The notes: generated by a model not told the origin, from the letters alone. A stretch of DNA of 64,000 nucleotides from Paragorgia papillata (GCA_035771165.1 JAWNZC010000470.1:1610001-1674000), one strand, 5' to 3'. Positions 34,458-46,924 are shown, counted from the stretch's first letter. Numbers and translations: made by a program.

Positions 34458-37400
34458 TAGTGCTAAATCTTTATTTATTTACGAATTGAATGATTAATAA
34501 CAGTTCCTGGTCCGAGGCGGCCTTGGTCTCCATTACATGTTGCTTGTCGTCAAGGCAATTTGGAAACAGTGAAGTTATTAATAATGTCGGGTGCAAACGT
34601 CAACACTGTTAATGCAGGAGGACATTCACCACTTCACGAAGCTGCTTACAGAGGATATGATGAAATTTTGGTTGAACTCTTGAAGAAAGGTGCCAAACCT
34701 AATGCGAAAAGTAATCAGCTAAGAACACCACTGCACGAGGCTTGTATTCAAGGTAAAGCACTGTTATTTGGTAACTAACTGACTATAGGTGGTGTGCAAC
34801 CAATTCCCTGAGATTAGAAGGACAAAGATATTTTTACCATGCATGTTGCAAATTATAATTGCAGATGATGAAAAACTTTTGTCAAATTCATCCAACATGG
34901 CGACAATGACGTAAGGTGCGCACCAGCAATTAATTTAATAGAAGTCTGACGAAAACAATGTTTTAAAAATGCGTTAGTATGCGAGCCTAGATGCAATCAA
35001 TGTTATCGCTTTAATGTATTGCAATATATATATATATTGATGGTACACTTCCCAAAATTATTTTAAAGCTACCTTGTTTCTTTATAATCTATTTTTATAC
35101 ATTGTAAATAGAAAAAAATACAATAGTGTGAATAAATTGAACTTGTGTGATTGTTCTACCTATTAGACCAAGCCATATTGTAAACACTGAACTTTGGACT
35201 GGGATATAGGACTGGACTTGATTTGAAATATCCCAAACGGGATTTTCTATCACCTAACGTCAACAAAACCCGTAATCCAAACAATGAGGAGAGGTTTACC
35301 GTCTTGCTTATGGCGCGCTAATGTCATTCACCAGTCGGTTTATACCGCCTAGCCATAGTCCATCGAGATATGGTCTGGAAACTCAGCTAAAGTCTTTGGT
35401 CTATCCGTTTTTGTTCGCCTTTATGCATTTTTGTGCACGGTGCACGGTCACTGAACACATTGTATTTTACTATAATGAACGAATTGTCCAATAGCAACGT
35501 TTCAGTTAAATCACTCAACCGTGCTATTTAAATATTAATAAACCTAAAACAAAGGATGTGCACGATGTAAGGTACGGTTCAACATAAAATCACAGCTCAT
35601 TATAGGCGCTTTGAAGCTTGCCGAGTTTCCACTAGACCATATATCTCGATTGACTATGGCCTAGCTTATATGCTAACTTGATCTTCCCGTTTTGCGTTAA
35701 AGTGCCTATGAAGCGTAAATTGATCATGAGTGTGTCTTATTTAGGAGAACATTTAAAATGACAAAGTAACATATTTTGCCGTTTTTCGTTTCATTGCTTC
35801 GTTGTTGAGATCCTTGGCGTCACATGTGCATAATGAGTTATCGAGAAAGTATATCTTTGCTATATATCAAATATTATCACTTGAAAATCTGCATGTTTGT
35901 TGTTATGAGAGAAACACACTCACGCGGCGCTTCCTTCGAATTCATTTTTTGGAACCTCCGGTAAGTCATTATATGCACATATGATGTCAAAATGTTTAAT
36001 TTGCCAACTGAAATATCTCAACAACGAAGCAAAGAAACGAAAAACTGAAAAATATTTACTTTTTTGTTTTAATTTGGATTTTTTGTTAATTTTCATGCCA
36101 TAGCCAATTTAAACCCACTATACTACTAGTGAGTCAGGTTACTGTAGCATATAAGAAAGACGGTAAACCCGATTACTGATTAGGATTAGGATTATAATTT
36201 GAGGTTAGATAACGCAAGATTCCGTTTCAGGATATTTTAACTCCCAAAGTCCAGTCCAGAAAATTTACATCCGACCACCTCGAAGTTTGTTCAAAAGCTC
36301 CTCGGTTGTCAACAAACTTGTCCGTTTTTAATTCCTTGAATGTTTGCATGGTGACAAATTGTACTAGAAGCGAGAATTTTTGGAAACACCACGTTTTGAT
36401 TATTTATTGCTTAGCCTTCGATCTCAGGACTCAGGTTGAAAGCTAAGCAAATAAATAATAAACGTGAGCTTGCCCTAAATCCTCGCTTCTATTAACACTT
36501 GTCGGTGTTTGACTATCATTACTTAACGAACGAATACGTGTGAATTACTTTATTTTTAAGGAAAACCAAACTGTGCTGCTTTGCTTTTGGACGCTGGATC
36601 CAACATTCATGCCCAGGATATTGTGATGGACACACCATTACACTACATTGTTAGATCGGAATATTCCAAAGAAACAAAATTAAAGTTGGTGGAGGTATTG
36701 CTGCGTTATGGCGCCAAATGTGCGCACTTAGGAAAAGACGACGAAACTTCAATTGATGCTGCTTATGCTAATCACTTTTATGAAGCAGTTGATCTTATGC
36801 GTGAAAGTCTAGGTATGTTATTGTTAGGTGAACTATTGATTGTATACATGGCATGCGGTTAACCCTTTGGCTACTAGAGGTCCTCACTTGATGAGTATAT
36901 ATAAAATCATTTGGTGTTAGTAAGAGTAAAATAATAAAGGCCGGGAGCTGGTTTTGGGCTGGTCTGCGATTCAAAGTGTTGAGGAAGAGAGGTGGGCAGA
37001 TAGACTCAGTTAACCTTTTGACTATTAGAGGTTCTCACTTGTCGAGTAAAATTATCTGGTGTTAGAGTGAAATAACAAAGGGGCCAGTTTGGGCTGGTTT
37101 TGGACAGTCTGGGATTAAAAAAGTTAAGGAATGAGGGCAGGGGCGGCGGAAGATGTTTTTGAGTGTGGGGGCAGGAAGTAGGTCTAGGGGTCCGGGGGGC
37201 ATGCCCCCCGGAGGGGTTGGTTTTGGTCTGGGAGTCAAAGGGTTAAGGAAGAGAGGTGTGTAGATACATGTACACTCTTACTTGATGAGTAAAATCGTCT
37301 GGCGTTAGACGTAGTAAAATAATGAAGGTCCGGTTTTATATTTGATTTAAATTCCTAAATCTTAAAGTGTATGAAAACAACAACATTTTTTATTTCTAGT

Positions 37401-38651
37401 TTATTTCAGTATTTCTTGTGAGTATAGTTTCATTCAAACACATAACAAGCGTGGCGGAAACCAGTTCAAGTGTCTGGTTCTCTTCCAAAAGCTCTTTCAT
37501 AACCTAGAAATTTCATTTTTTAAGGTCTTCGTTGTTTGCATGCAGGGTCATTACCGTAAAGCGCTGTCAATTCGTCATAATTTATGCCACAAAAGTAAAA
37601 CAGATATCCTTAGAAAGCTATTAATTTGTAGAATACAATGTTGTATTTGGTTTTGCGATAAACACAAACCAATAATAGTTGTGAATTTTTAAATTAAAGC
37701 CAGAGGGCTTCACTCGGGACCACTCAAGTAAAAAGCGTTTTTGTTCAAAATCTTTTTTTTTTCAATTTAATTCCGAGATAAATTTCCAGCAAAACGATGT
37801 TTTTTTATATGTCGAGTTTTGCTGATTTTATTGACGACCAAATTGAAAATGCTGTTTTTCTACCAACATTTGGACAAAATAAGTCGAAACCAGGCAATAA
37901 ATATAAAAAAAAAAAATGCTGACACCGTTTTGCTGGAAATTTATCTCGGAGTCGAACTGCAAAAAAAATTATTGAACAAAATGAAATGCTTTGTTCTTAA
38001 GTCGCCCCGAGTGAAGCCCTCTGGTTTTACTTGAAATATTCTCAACTATTATTGGCTTGTGTTTATCGCAAAATCAAAGACAACATTGTATTCTACAAAT
38101 TATTAGGGTGACACCTCGGATGGGGGTGGAGGTGGATGTTCTATATATTTATATTCATATTTTAAAAAGCAAGGACGGCAAGACAAGGGGGAGCTACAGC
38201 TCTCCACGAATAGCTTGAAATTTGCTGGGGATGGATCAAAACACGTCCTCGTTATTCGATTGGTGAATTAGCTCCTCTTATAAAACATTTCCCGCCGCTA
38301 AGGTAATTAAAAATGCAGACAGATATATACCAATGATATCAGGGCTTTATATCCAGTAGGAAATGACAGTATTTCTTTCTTCTAACTCTAGCCAGTTTAC
38401 TTCTTCTTCTTCCTAGTTACCCCCACCTCCTCCTATAGGAAGATTATCATTTCAGCACGTACTCTAGTCTTTTATTGTGATTATTATCATTTCTTTCTGC
38501 CTAATTCTTTCTTTTAGAATTTCCTCGTTCATTGGGGTTATTATGCAAACTTGAAATTCGCAGAGTAATGTTTAAAAGAATGGACGAACTTTATAAATTA
38601 CATTTGCCACCTCCATTATTAAAGTACGTAGTAGCACTGGAAGCTTTTTAG
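27662..38651 (+). CDS. Ankyrin-repeat and SOCS-box protein (complete, six exons)
   Basis: Exons: 27662-27790, 31423-31570, 32756-33052, 34504-34752, 36561-36812, 38518-38651. They total 1209 nt (402 aa) with consistent phases (0, then 1 throughout) and AG/GT junctions. The start is the first ATG after an in-frame TAA at 27629. At least seven ankyrin repeats run from about residue 60 to 340, with clear helices such as TLLHIATRKGH, CLHWATILNH, PLHEAAKAGH, PLHVACRQGN, PLHEAAYRGY and TPLHEACIQG. The last exon is a SOCS box: SLGLLCKLEI fits the Elongin BC-box and LPPPLLKYV fits the Cul5 box. Established role of the family: substrate adaptor of Cullin5 ubiquitin ligases, with ankyrin repeats binding the target. 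The vertebrate orthologue cannot be fixed by eye. All introns carry mobile elements. Confidence 0.92.
27791..29049. other. First intron of the ankyrin/SOCS gene, left part
   Basis: Holds a two-and-a-half unit CCCTAA word near 28054, a GACAGGGGCAC tandem near 28565 and a C16 tract near 28881. No exon found. Confidence 0.4.
29050..29347 (+). mobile_element. LINE remnant, reverse-transcriptase C-terminus
   Basis: One frame gives NYNLRD and NNMKNSFNC; after a shift near 29245 it gives TFLWNSIPKEIRESKSLSSF and ITAHI before a stop. This LWNSLP-type motif is the end of many LINE reverse transcriptases. A short TCTA tail is near 29730. Confidence 0.7.
29402..29634. mobile_element. Palindromic MITE inside the LINE 3' region
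   Basis: AATCAAACAAGAACGCAA and CATCGCAAGTTGGCAGT appear on the left and inverted on the right. Confidence 0.7.
30773..30908. mobile_element. 136-bp palindromic MITE
   Basis: AATACATGGATG and GGAAATATGAAATTTATTTC occur on both arms in opposite orientation. Confidence 0.65.
32291..32584. mobile_element. Foldback element in ankyrin/SOCS intron 2
   Basis: CAGTCAAACC, CGCGACCTTGCAATATTGA and TAAAAATTCG-type arms recur inverted on the right. Confidence 0.7.
33600..33922 (-). mobile_element. 5S-rRNA-derived SINE (copy 1)
   Basis: On the minus strand, GTTAAGC, GGTTAGTACTTGGATGGGTG and CTGGGAATA match the internal promoter half of 5S rRNA (core about 33801-33862). A tail shared with 63350-63668 follows (CTCTCCTGTGCTTCGAGG, TTTTCCTCCCTCCGTAAAA). 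Open frames here are artefacts. Confidence 0.8.
34146..34277. mobile_element. 132-bp hairpin element
   Basis: AATATTTATTATTGTGTTGA and AAACGTAAAACAACGTTTAA recur inverted. Confidence 0.75.
34403..34456. repeat. AT dinucleotide microsatellite
   Basis: Uninterrupted AT repeat just before ankyrin/SOCS exon 4. Confidence 0.95.
35356..35667. mobile_element. TIR element, CATCGAGATATGGTCTGGAA arm
   Basis: The left arm CATCGAGATATGGTCTGGAA is inverted on the right. A second copy is at 39771-40016. It appears to lie within a larger, weaker inverted repeat (about 35185-36268). Confidence 0.65.
35699..36110. mobile_element. Foldback FB1, diverged copy
   Basis: AAAGTGCCTATGAAGCGTAA start and the GAAATATCTCAACAACGAAG arm match FB1. 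Confidence 0.65.
36863..37330. repeat. Three copies of the GAGTAAAATCGTCTGGCGTT repeat
   Basis: Core near 36893, 37038 and 37284, each followed by AAAATAATGAAGG-like sequence, with a partial GGGGTCCGGGG element between (37140-37215). Confidence 0.6.
37613..38106. mobile_element. Foldback element with ~185-bp arms in the last ankyrin/SOCS intron
   Basis: TTTGTAGAATACAATGTTG, CCAGAGGGCTTCACTCGGG and AAATTTCCAGCAAAACG recur inverted on the right arm. Confidence 0.8.
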
Positions 38652-38675
38652 AGCATTATGGGTATAATGAATCTA

Positions 38676-38925
38676 ACCCATTGCTGCCTAGGATGTCTGA
38701 AGGTTCTCTCTGACAAGTAAAATTGTCTGGCGTTAGACAGAGTGAAACAATAAGTGGGCAGTTTTTGGCCGGTTCAAGAATGGGTTAATCACTTATCTCA
38801 TTACTGCCTATAAGATGTCTGAGGGTTGTCTTTTTGGCAAGTAAAATTGTCTGTCGTTAGACAGAGTAAAACAATAAATGAAGCCGTTTTTAACCGACTC
38901 AGGCATGCAAGAATGGGTTAAATAA
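38676..38925. repeat. Tandem pair of the GTAAAATTGTCTGGCGTTAG repeat
   Basis: Two ~120-bp copies just 3' of the ankyrin/SOCS stop codon, both with GACAGAGT and AAAACAATAA. May lie in the 3'UTR. Confidence 0.65.
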
Positions 38926-39315
38926 TTGCTCGCAAAATGGTTCAAGTAGTTCGTAGTAGAACTAGTCAACTGGAAGTAGATTTGAACAAATATAAAATAA
39001 TGAATTTAAAGACCTGCTGGAATGGTTCAAGAATTCTCAGTATGGTACAATTTTAACTACAAAAGCTTAAGAGGCCATCGGCCACATAATTATAATGCTT
39101 CATTTAAGGCTGTTTTCTACTTCAACCGCAGTTACCGCACCGTACCGAAACGTAGTCGTAGAGCTTTTCTTCGTCTTGTGAGCTCTTGAGCAGAACTGAT
39201 CAGGCCTTAAGACAAAAGAAAACGCTACGTTTCGGGTAGAGTAGTCTTTTCTATTGTATTTCTATATTGCATTTACTCTCATTCTTCAAGCCGTACTTGA
39301 GTTCTATAGGACCTG

Positions 39316-39722
39316 CTTGCATGAGACCAAGTTATCTCGGGAGGCAGGATTAACCCGGGGGCTGCTAAGGGTCAAAGTTAGCCCTGTTTTGTATGATAAA
39401 ACGCAACTACTGAGTTATCCCTGACCCCCGAGATAACCCTAGCTTCGCGGAACACTTCACCCCGAGTTATTTCGGGCAACAGCATAATTACGCATGCGTA
39501 ATTTGCATGCGTAATTATACAAAAGTTGGATAACTCGGGTGAAAGCGTTCACACGGACGAAGGGTTACTATCGCTCAGAGTTATCCATTCCCTATATCCC
39601 TCGGTCTCATGTGAACGGTTTTCTTTTTAAACATGGAAATGAACTAACATCGAGATGCCTTGGGGGGTAGGGATAACCTTCCCTCCTCCGAAATAACTCG
39701 CCTCATGTGAACAAGCCCTGAG
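39316..39722. mobile_element. TIR element, CTTGCATGAG / CTCATGTGAACAAG ends
   Basis: Weak TIRs plus repeated AGTTATCTCGGG-type words on both strands. GCATGCGTAATT is repeated at the centre. Confidence 0.5.
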
Positions 39723-39770
39723 AGTTGCTCTAAATCTTGCATGGTATAACCGTCTGTAAGAAAACTGAGT

Positions 39771-40016
39771 CAATCAAGATATGGTCTGGAATCTCGGCAA
39801 ACTTCAAATCACCTATAATGAGCTGTGATTTTATGTTGAGTTGATCCTCATCGTGCACAAACCTTTTGGTTTTCACTTCTTAATATTTCAATAACGGAAC
39901 CTAAACGCTGCTATTGGATGATTGCTTCATTATATAGAAAGTACAATGTGCTCACCGTGAACAAAAAGATAGAAAAGACTTTCACTGAGTTTCCAGAACA
40001 TATTTTGATTGACTAT
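39771..40016. mobile_element. TIR element, second copy of the 35356 family
   Basis: GTCAATCAAGATATGGTCTG at left, inverted at right, with the shared TATAATGAGCTGTGATTTTA segment. Confidence 0.65.
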
Positions 40017-40272
40017 GAAAAAAATTAGAATTGAGTCAGCCAAAAAATTGACTTTAAAATTTTCTTGTTAGAAAGCATTATAATTATGCTTAAAAAACTC
40101 ATTAATAATTCATGAGGAAAACACAAAAGAAATCAATACCGTAGCAGAGGTTGTAAATCGGATACAGAATCGTCCTGATTTACATAAACTTTAGCTTCGA
40201 TTTTCTCGGCTAAAATAGAGTATATCGCTAAAATAGTTGGTGAACTTGATTACTTAGATGCATTTGTATTTT

Positions 40273-40370
40273 AAGAAAGATACAGCATTCGCAGCCGATC
40301 TGTATCTGATTTACTACGGCTCGCCTTGTAAATCAGATACAGATCGGCTGCTCATGCTGTATCTATTACT
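40273..40370. repeat. Palindrome, GCAGCCGATCTGTATCTG arms
   Basis: 98-bp hairpin with ~40-bp arms. Confidence 0.7.
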
Positions 40371-40828
40371 TATATAGTCGTTTTACTGTAAATTTTAGTA
40401 TATAATTATATGGATTATTTTGTATATAGATGCAAGTGACTCCCAGAGCGATATGGTTTTTGTTTTTTTACATTTTCAGCATTTTTTATGGCAAAATTTT
40501 CATTAAAAGGGAATTTTTGTTTCATATCTATTGCATACTATTGTTTTGAATTAGATTTTTTATTGTGATATTTTAAAGATTTTACAGGCAAAATAGAACC
40601 ATTTATTAAAGTTGTTTACAAATTAACATTCATGATGTTGGTTCTTTATTTCTTATTAATTTATTATTGAGTCGGTTTTCTTTGTTCTTCCGAGGGCTTT
40701 ATATCGCATGAAGCCCTTGAATAATAATTAGATACGAAATGAAGAAAAAAACAAGGAAAATCTTTGTCCAAGGTGGAAAAAATAGACAAAACTTTGTTGG
40801 AAAACCTCCCCAACAATAAATTAAGTCA

Positions 40829-40936
40829 GATAAATCCCTCGAACGTCGGGATGTATGCGATATAAAGCCCTCGGACGCTGCGCGTTCTCGATCGGGTCTT
40901 TATATAGCATACATCCCTCGTTCTTGGGATTTATCT
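40829..40936. repeat. Palindrome, AGATAAATCCCTCGAACG arms
   Basis: About 108 bp. Arms include GGGATGTATGCGATATAAAG. Confidence 0.65.
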
Positions 40937-41407
40937 ATTACTTATGTTTATTCACAACTTTTGATTTTATCATAGCTCTCCTAACAACTATTTGTTGGGC
41001 AATAATTTTTATTATAGCAATTTATAAAATAGGTTGCGTCTTAGGCCCTGTTTAGACGTCGCTCTTGTCGCTACTATAAAAGATTCGACTAAAATCCGTC
41101 ACAAGTGTAGGACACTGTAGGTGTGGCAAGTCTTTATTAGTCAGATCTGTGATGGTTTTGGTTTAAGTGATTGATTAGTTTATATGAAGAACATCAAGCC
41201 AACGAAATCAAACTGGTGCCAGTCAATAGAACTCGCCACATGTTATATGACTGGTCAATTAATTTAATTTGACTCGACTAAAATCCATCGTTAAAATCCA
41301 CGCCGCTCTTGTGTTTGATAATCCATGATGCTCTCATAGATTTGAACCTTGGACTTGTGATGCATTTGTGATAGATTTAAGCTAAATAATTAGATTTGAC
41401 TCGACAC

Positions 41408-43648
41408 CACCCTGCGAGCAGACCCTTCAGGGGCGGATCTAGAATTTTTTTTCACCTTAGTCAAAGCATTCCTAGGGGGGTCCGGGGGCATGTCCCCCCG
41501 GAAATTTTTTGAAATTTGGACCTCTGAAATGGCATTTCCTGCATTCGTGACGGTACTTTGAAGAAAGATTTAAAAGTTTTAAATCGTGTTTTCAATAGCG
41601 CATTTTATCAAACCTGGAAGGCATCAAAAAAATTTAGGGATAAAGTGGACGTTTTATTATACAAATACATTTAAAATTATAGAAAATAACGGGGGAAAAT
41701 CCAATAAATCGAATCTTAGGTAGCTGCTACGTATGCACCCCCGACGGTAATCCTGAATAACATATCAGAACGTACACATATTAAAAGACATTCATGCACA
41801 AGATCAAAGAATCATGTTACCAAAATCATTAAGCACTTTAGATATTTTGAATGATATTCCAGGCTACTGAGGTTAGAATCTGGTCGTGTGAGAAACATCA
41901 AGAGGTACACGAGGCAACCAAACAAAACTTTTATGTGTTCTCATGTTGTGCAATATTTACGCAGAACTATCACTACCAGATCTACATCACATGGTTCAAT
42001 TTAAATAAATCACGTTCGCGCTATCAAATTTACTAACCCATACAGTCATTCAGCCAAAATAGAATACTATTACAAACGACGCGTCTATATATAGGACTAT
42101 TATTATAATATACGCATCTGACAATCAAAGGATTAGTTACCGCGATAGGTTCTTAACCGTTTGAGTCTGACTGCCAAGACTCATTGAATCCTTTGAAGAG
42201 TAATACCTTCTGGCAAGAGCCAGTGTGGATAATAATTTTAACGTTAAAACTTACCTACCGATCGGGACAATTGAAATAGAATCATCACTGCTGTTTAGTT
42301 GAAGCGAATACTACATGACATTCGTAGAAGCCATGATACGAACTCCGTCTCAAACATAAGCTTGAAGTCGAGTCAGAGCAGCTGAGACTGCTCATGCTGC
42401 AAGTTAGTCAAACCGTCCTGTATCAGCCAATCAAAAGCCAAGTGCGTCAAGAAACTTTACTTCCGACGTACTTGCCTGCACTTCCGACTAACTTGCAGTG
42501 TTTTTAACCAATCAGCGCTCGTTATTTCGACGTAGTCGGCCATTTTGACGTACTCAAATTATCCATATTTGTAAAGATTTACACCTCTATCCCTAGTCCG
42601 AGCGTACAATTATGCTCTAGTGGCCTGGTAAAGCCTGGTATATAAGTAGGTTGCCCGAGTAGCCCACAGTAAACACGGCGGACTGGGACGTAGAGTTTTT
42701 TTTGCAGATTGCGCTCGCATTCGGCGATTCGCTGCTCGATATTGGTTTTAAAATAAAATTTCAAAAATCTGGAAAATAATAAATGTAGTCTAGTTTTTTT
42801 TTTAAATTGAATTAATTAAATAGTCGACTATTTTTTTGAATTAATTAGTCAATTTTTTTAAAATTAATTAGTCAAATATTTTTGAATTAATTAGTCAAAT
42901 TTTTTTATGTTAGTCGCTTGACGTGTTTCACGTACCCTAAATCCGCCCCTGCCCTTATAAATTACTCACCGTAAAATAAGCCTCTGCCGAAATCGAGTCG
43001 AATGAATATCTGTCGAGCATGCGCGAGAAACATTGTCAATCCCAGGCTTAATAGCGAAGCGCATAGATGACGTCAAATTCATGTTTGTCTGAGTTTATAA
43101 TTTATTCTTACATTTCCAACAAAAGAAAATTGCTCATTAGAAATCCCTCGAGATTCAATTTCGATTTGTTTGTCTATAAATAGTAACTGTGCGCTTCGCT
43201 ATTGAGATCCCTAGCTTAATCGAGTGACGAGAGCGATTGTACAATTCATTCCAGCGAACTCTAGATTCATTCTAGCCCGCGTGGGAAGACTACTACATAG
43301 TAGCTTTACACGGCGTGAGAAAGCACGAGCAACTATTCAAGAGCTAAAACAACCGTGATTTTGTGATTTGTTAAAGAATATCAAAAGTTTATATTCAACC
43401 TTCGAACGTCGCGTTTTGTTGGAGACCTGAACAAGCACTTTCCCCGACAAATACAGTACAACGGGCTCAGATTTGGCAGTCGGTTTCCCCCTAAATTCAA
43501 TGCGTGCGACCTAAAAACCGGTTTGACGGAAGAAAACGAGATTGACTATAGTCCAGAAGTTTGGACTGCGGCGACTTAAAAGATTCGACTTGATTTCGGC
43601 AGAGCCTTATTTTACGGTGAGTATTTATAAAGGTCTGCTCGCAGGGTG
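41408..43648. mobile_element. Middle element of the nest, 9-bp duplication
   Basis: TIR CACCCTGCGAGCAGACC, inverted at the right end. ACTCGACAC is duplicated exactly at 41399-41407 and 43649-43657. Arms continue into CTCACCGTAAAATAAG on both sides once the inner element is removed. Confidence 0.85.
41428..42951. mobile_element. Inner element of the nest
   Basis: CAGGGGCGGATCTAG and, inverted, CAGGGGCGGATTTAG ends. CCCTT flanks both sides (41423-41427, 42952-42956). Interior includes the GGGGTCCGGGGGCATG block and an AATTAATTAGTCAA tandem (42784-42905). No ORF worth calling. Confidence 0.8.
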
Positions 43649-43937
43649 ACTCGACACAAGAGCGACGTCTAAACTGGACCTTATACGCACGCTGTGATTG
43701 GTGAATTACCGTGTTTATATCAGGCTATGCAAACATGGTTGTGACGCCCTGTGTTTATATAACCTGATGCAATCACTCGATTGAGCTTGGGAGAGTTCGA
43801 AATCAAATAAATAAACTAAATAAACGTTTTGATTGCGCATGTCTGTAGTATGTCTGACTTGTCTGAGATGTGATAAAACTTATATCTTCATACGTAATTC
43901 TGAAGTAAACACACCTGCAATTTAAAAACTATCTTCG

Positions 43938-44056
43938 TTAATCCTTTATTGGCACAGTTGCCTTTTGGCAACTTATTAATTTTACTCTGGCAAAGCCAGA
44001 CGATTTTATTTGTCAAGTGGAGAGCTCCCGGAAACCTGGGCAATAAAGGGTTAAAA
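43938..44056. mobile_element. 119-bp element, inverted copy of the GTAAAATCGTCTGGC family
   Basis: TTAATCCTTTATTGGC and CAATAAAGGGTTAA are inverted ends around the family core. Confidence 0.65.
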
Positions 44057-44984
44057 GGGAAGATATGTATATGATTCAGGTGCGCATGTAAATAAGCTGT
44101 GTTATAATGTAAATAATTGCAAGCTAAATATAAAATAAGTTTTGTCCGACTCAAAACAATTCATGCTCATGTCGAGACGTCGTAATGTCGAACTTGCGCA
44201 TTGCAAGAAAATCAAGCCGAGGCATGTTAATTAGTGGTGTCAAGGTCTAGTTCAGTGGATTGTATCTATTACATCCTTAGGTGACCTTGGGTGCGACACC
44301 AAGCCCGTACAGACACATTTGAGAAAGCGAGTAAATTGTAAGTATATATTATATGTAGATCAGAAATACAAAACACAACTATAAAATTTAAAATTTTATA
44401 TAGTTATAAGCTACAGTCTGCTGTATTTGTAACATAAATCGTATAATAACTCCCTTTTTCCAAAGTAACCTGCTCAGGCGTTCACTCGGGCTACTAAGCT
44501 TCGCGTAGCCTGTGCGTACTCTAGCAAGACTACATGACAATGGAAATGCATAATTGCATAGATTTTCACAAATAGAATCTATGGTCTTATATGAACTGCT
44601 GCCGTACAGGAAGCGCCGAAGGTTTGCTAATAGTATAAATGTAAACAAGGCCGTTTTTCTGAAAATTAAACAACAGATCTAATATATTTAGTAGACAAAA
44701 CCTATAGTGTCGGATTCGGCAAATTCAAGCGATCATTTTGATATAGAATTTATTTAAATTCGGACAAATAGAAAATATTTAAACATGTTTTAAAACACAC
44801 GTTTCCAAATGTAATACGACACGACACGCGATATCTAGACATGCACTGAACATGTATCTTATTATCTTACCGGTATTTGCTCTATTCGGTGCTTATTATA
44901 CTTGCATTTTGTAGTTGTCGGACTATAAAGCAGCAAGGCCAGGACCAACCTGTTTTGAAATAGCTCGTCATCTTTTACGTACTA
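44057..44984. other. Intergenic, nothing recognised
   Basis: AT-rich and without coding or repeat structure that I can support. Confidence 0.4.
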
Positions 44985-44993
44985 GGTCTACCC

Positions 44994-45202
44994 TAGCCTG
45001 GTACCCTGGCCCAATTTCAAAAGAAATATGGGCCAGGTAACCACTAATCTCATTCTCGCGTCATCAGGGCTAAATCCACTTATGACGATTGCAGTTTTAC
45101 TCATAGCTACTAAAAACGCGCGAAATTTCAACCAATAGGAAAGCAGAAGTCTTTAGTGGTTACCTGGCCCATATTCTTTGATTGGGCCAGGGTACCAGGC
45201 TA
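44994..45202. mobile_element. MITE with TAGCCTGGTACCCTGG ends and 9-bp duplication
   Basis: TIR TAGCCTGGTACCCTGGCCCA inverted at right. GGTCTACCC duplicated exactly at 44985-44993 and 45203-45211. Same family as 54194-54402 and 54412-55017. Confidence 0.9.
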
Positions 45203-45385
45203 GGTCTACCCATGGTCTACCGTGATCGTTGGCGTGTGCAGTTGTAAACATTGTAAAGCCTTTGTAATTATTGAAGCCAGTTGTCAGTCGCATTAGTGAT
45301 CAACTATAACTCGGTCACTTGCAAAGCTATTCAAACAAGTAAACAACTGAGAAACAGTGAAACATCGATAAAATGGCTGATCATC

Positions 45386-46924
45386 CAATGTCGTTCCCAG
45401 ACCCTTCTCACGCCCGCGCGGCTGCCTCCTCCGATCTGCAGGCCCTCGTTGCATCATGGACAGGACACACGCCGAAATGCCGAATTTAGGGCCTGCAAGG
45501 TCCTGTAAAAAATTTGGCAAAACTTGGCACGGAATAAATTTGCATAATTAACATACGAATCCTAGCTTTAAAATGAAGGAATTGTTGGGAAAAAGCAATT
45601 ACGGTTGAACTTTGTCAACTTTCGGCCGGAATAATCAACAAAAATGCACTTTAGTCTACCCAGAGACTCTTGGGTTTATTCTTTTTCGGTTTCCACAACT
45701 GAAACTTGAATTACGCCACACTATAGCGAACAATTTAACAAAATTAAATCTCATTAATTCTTGGTCAGTTGACAGTCTTCGATAGCTAAATAAACCAAAA
45801 AAAACAATAAGAAAAACCTGTACTTTCCTGACCGTCGAATTTGCTTTTGTTCGGCAGATATTTTTTCCTTGAATTCCTTTTTGTCGCTAAAAATATTATT
45901 GGCAGAAGGTCGGTAATTCTAGAACATATTGGTTTCTTCATTGTCATGATCTGTAAGAAAGTTGAGACCGAATTTCCTTGTGGGTCACAGTGTTAAAATA
46001 ACTTGGACGTACGTTTGTCGAACAGCGGCCGGGGAAAAATTGCAGGCCCTAGCTCTCAAAACTATCAGTGAACTCGATGTAAGTTAAAAACCTGCGCGGT
46101 TTGCAGGTAGGATGCAGTCTCCCACAAAATGTTTTTTACACGGCCGCCCGTCTTGAGCGAACTGCGAAGGCTCGAAAAGGTTTGAAAAAATTATTCATCA
46201 AATTATTTTGTCAGACTAAACGTGCATTTAATGGTTTCCCATTGTTGTGTAGTGCTGTTGTTGTTTTATTTACTGTATAGCAGTCCGAAATTATACAGTA
46301 AATTAAGCTCGGGTCTCGGGATGAAAATAGGCTGAGAAAACAGACGTCCTTTTGCTGGCTATGATGAAAACAGCCAGCTAAAAAGGTGAGAACAAGAGTG
46401 AGAAAGCTATTCTTGTACGAGTTTGAAGACGTATTGATACTTGATATCCAATGTCATTTTCTTATTTCTGCTCCTTTAATTCTTTGTTCGAATTGAATGT
46501 GTTAAACGGCATTATGATATTTACTTAAACGGCATATTCTCATACTAAGTTTGTGTTGATTTTTTTGTATATTCAATAAACAATTTTTCAAACCTTTTCG
46601 AGCCTTCGCGGTTCGCTCAAGACTGGTGACCGTGTAAAAAAACATTTTGTGTGAGACTGAAATCTACCTGCAAACCGCGCAGGGGCCTGGAACTTGGAAC
46701 TTTTTGCCTCACTTTTTGCCTCCCGAATGACTGGACGTTAGCGTTCCAGGTATCAGATTTTAACTTACATCGAGTTCACTGGTCTCGCTGTGCATAATGG
46801 GATCAGTCCCCATTTTGTTTACAGGATCTGGCAGGCCCTCTCAAAAGTGTGACCTGTCCATGATGCAATGAGGGCCTGCGCAGGAGGCCCGCGCGGGCGT
46901 GAGAAGGGTCTGGGTACGAGATTG
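45386..46924. mobile_element. 1.5-kb Mutator-like element with 9-bp duplication
   Basis: The ends CAATGTCGTTCCCAGACCC and CAATCTCGTACCCAGACCC are inverted, with about 80-bp TIRs. CTGATCATC is duplicated at 45377-45385 and 46925-46933. Inside is a second inverted pair (46069-46781). No transposase is visible. Confidence 0.9.
46069..46781. mobile_element. Inner TIR element or subterminal inverted repeat
   Basis: AGTGAACTCGATGTAAGTTA ends, inverted. Arms include CCTGCGCGGTTTGCAGGTAG and a GAGCGAACTGCGAAGGCTCG segment. Confidence 0.65.

Larger units (their letters stand above)
41044..43680. mobile_element. Outer element of a triple nest (Harbinger-like)
   Basis: TIR GGCCCTGTTTAGACGTCGCT inverted at the right end, with TTA on both sides (41041-41043, 43681-43683). 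Contains the elements at 41408 and 41428. Confidence 0.75.
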
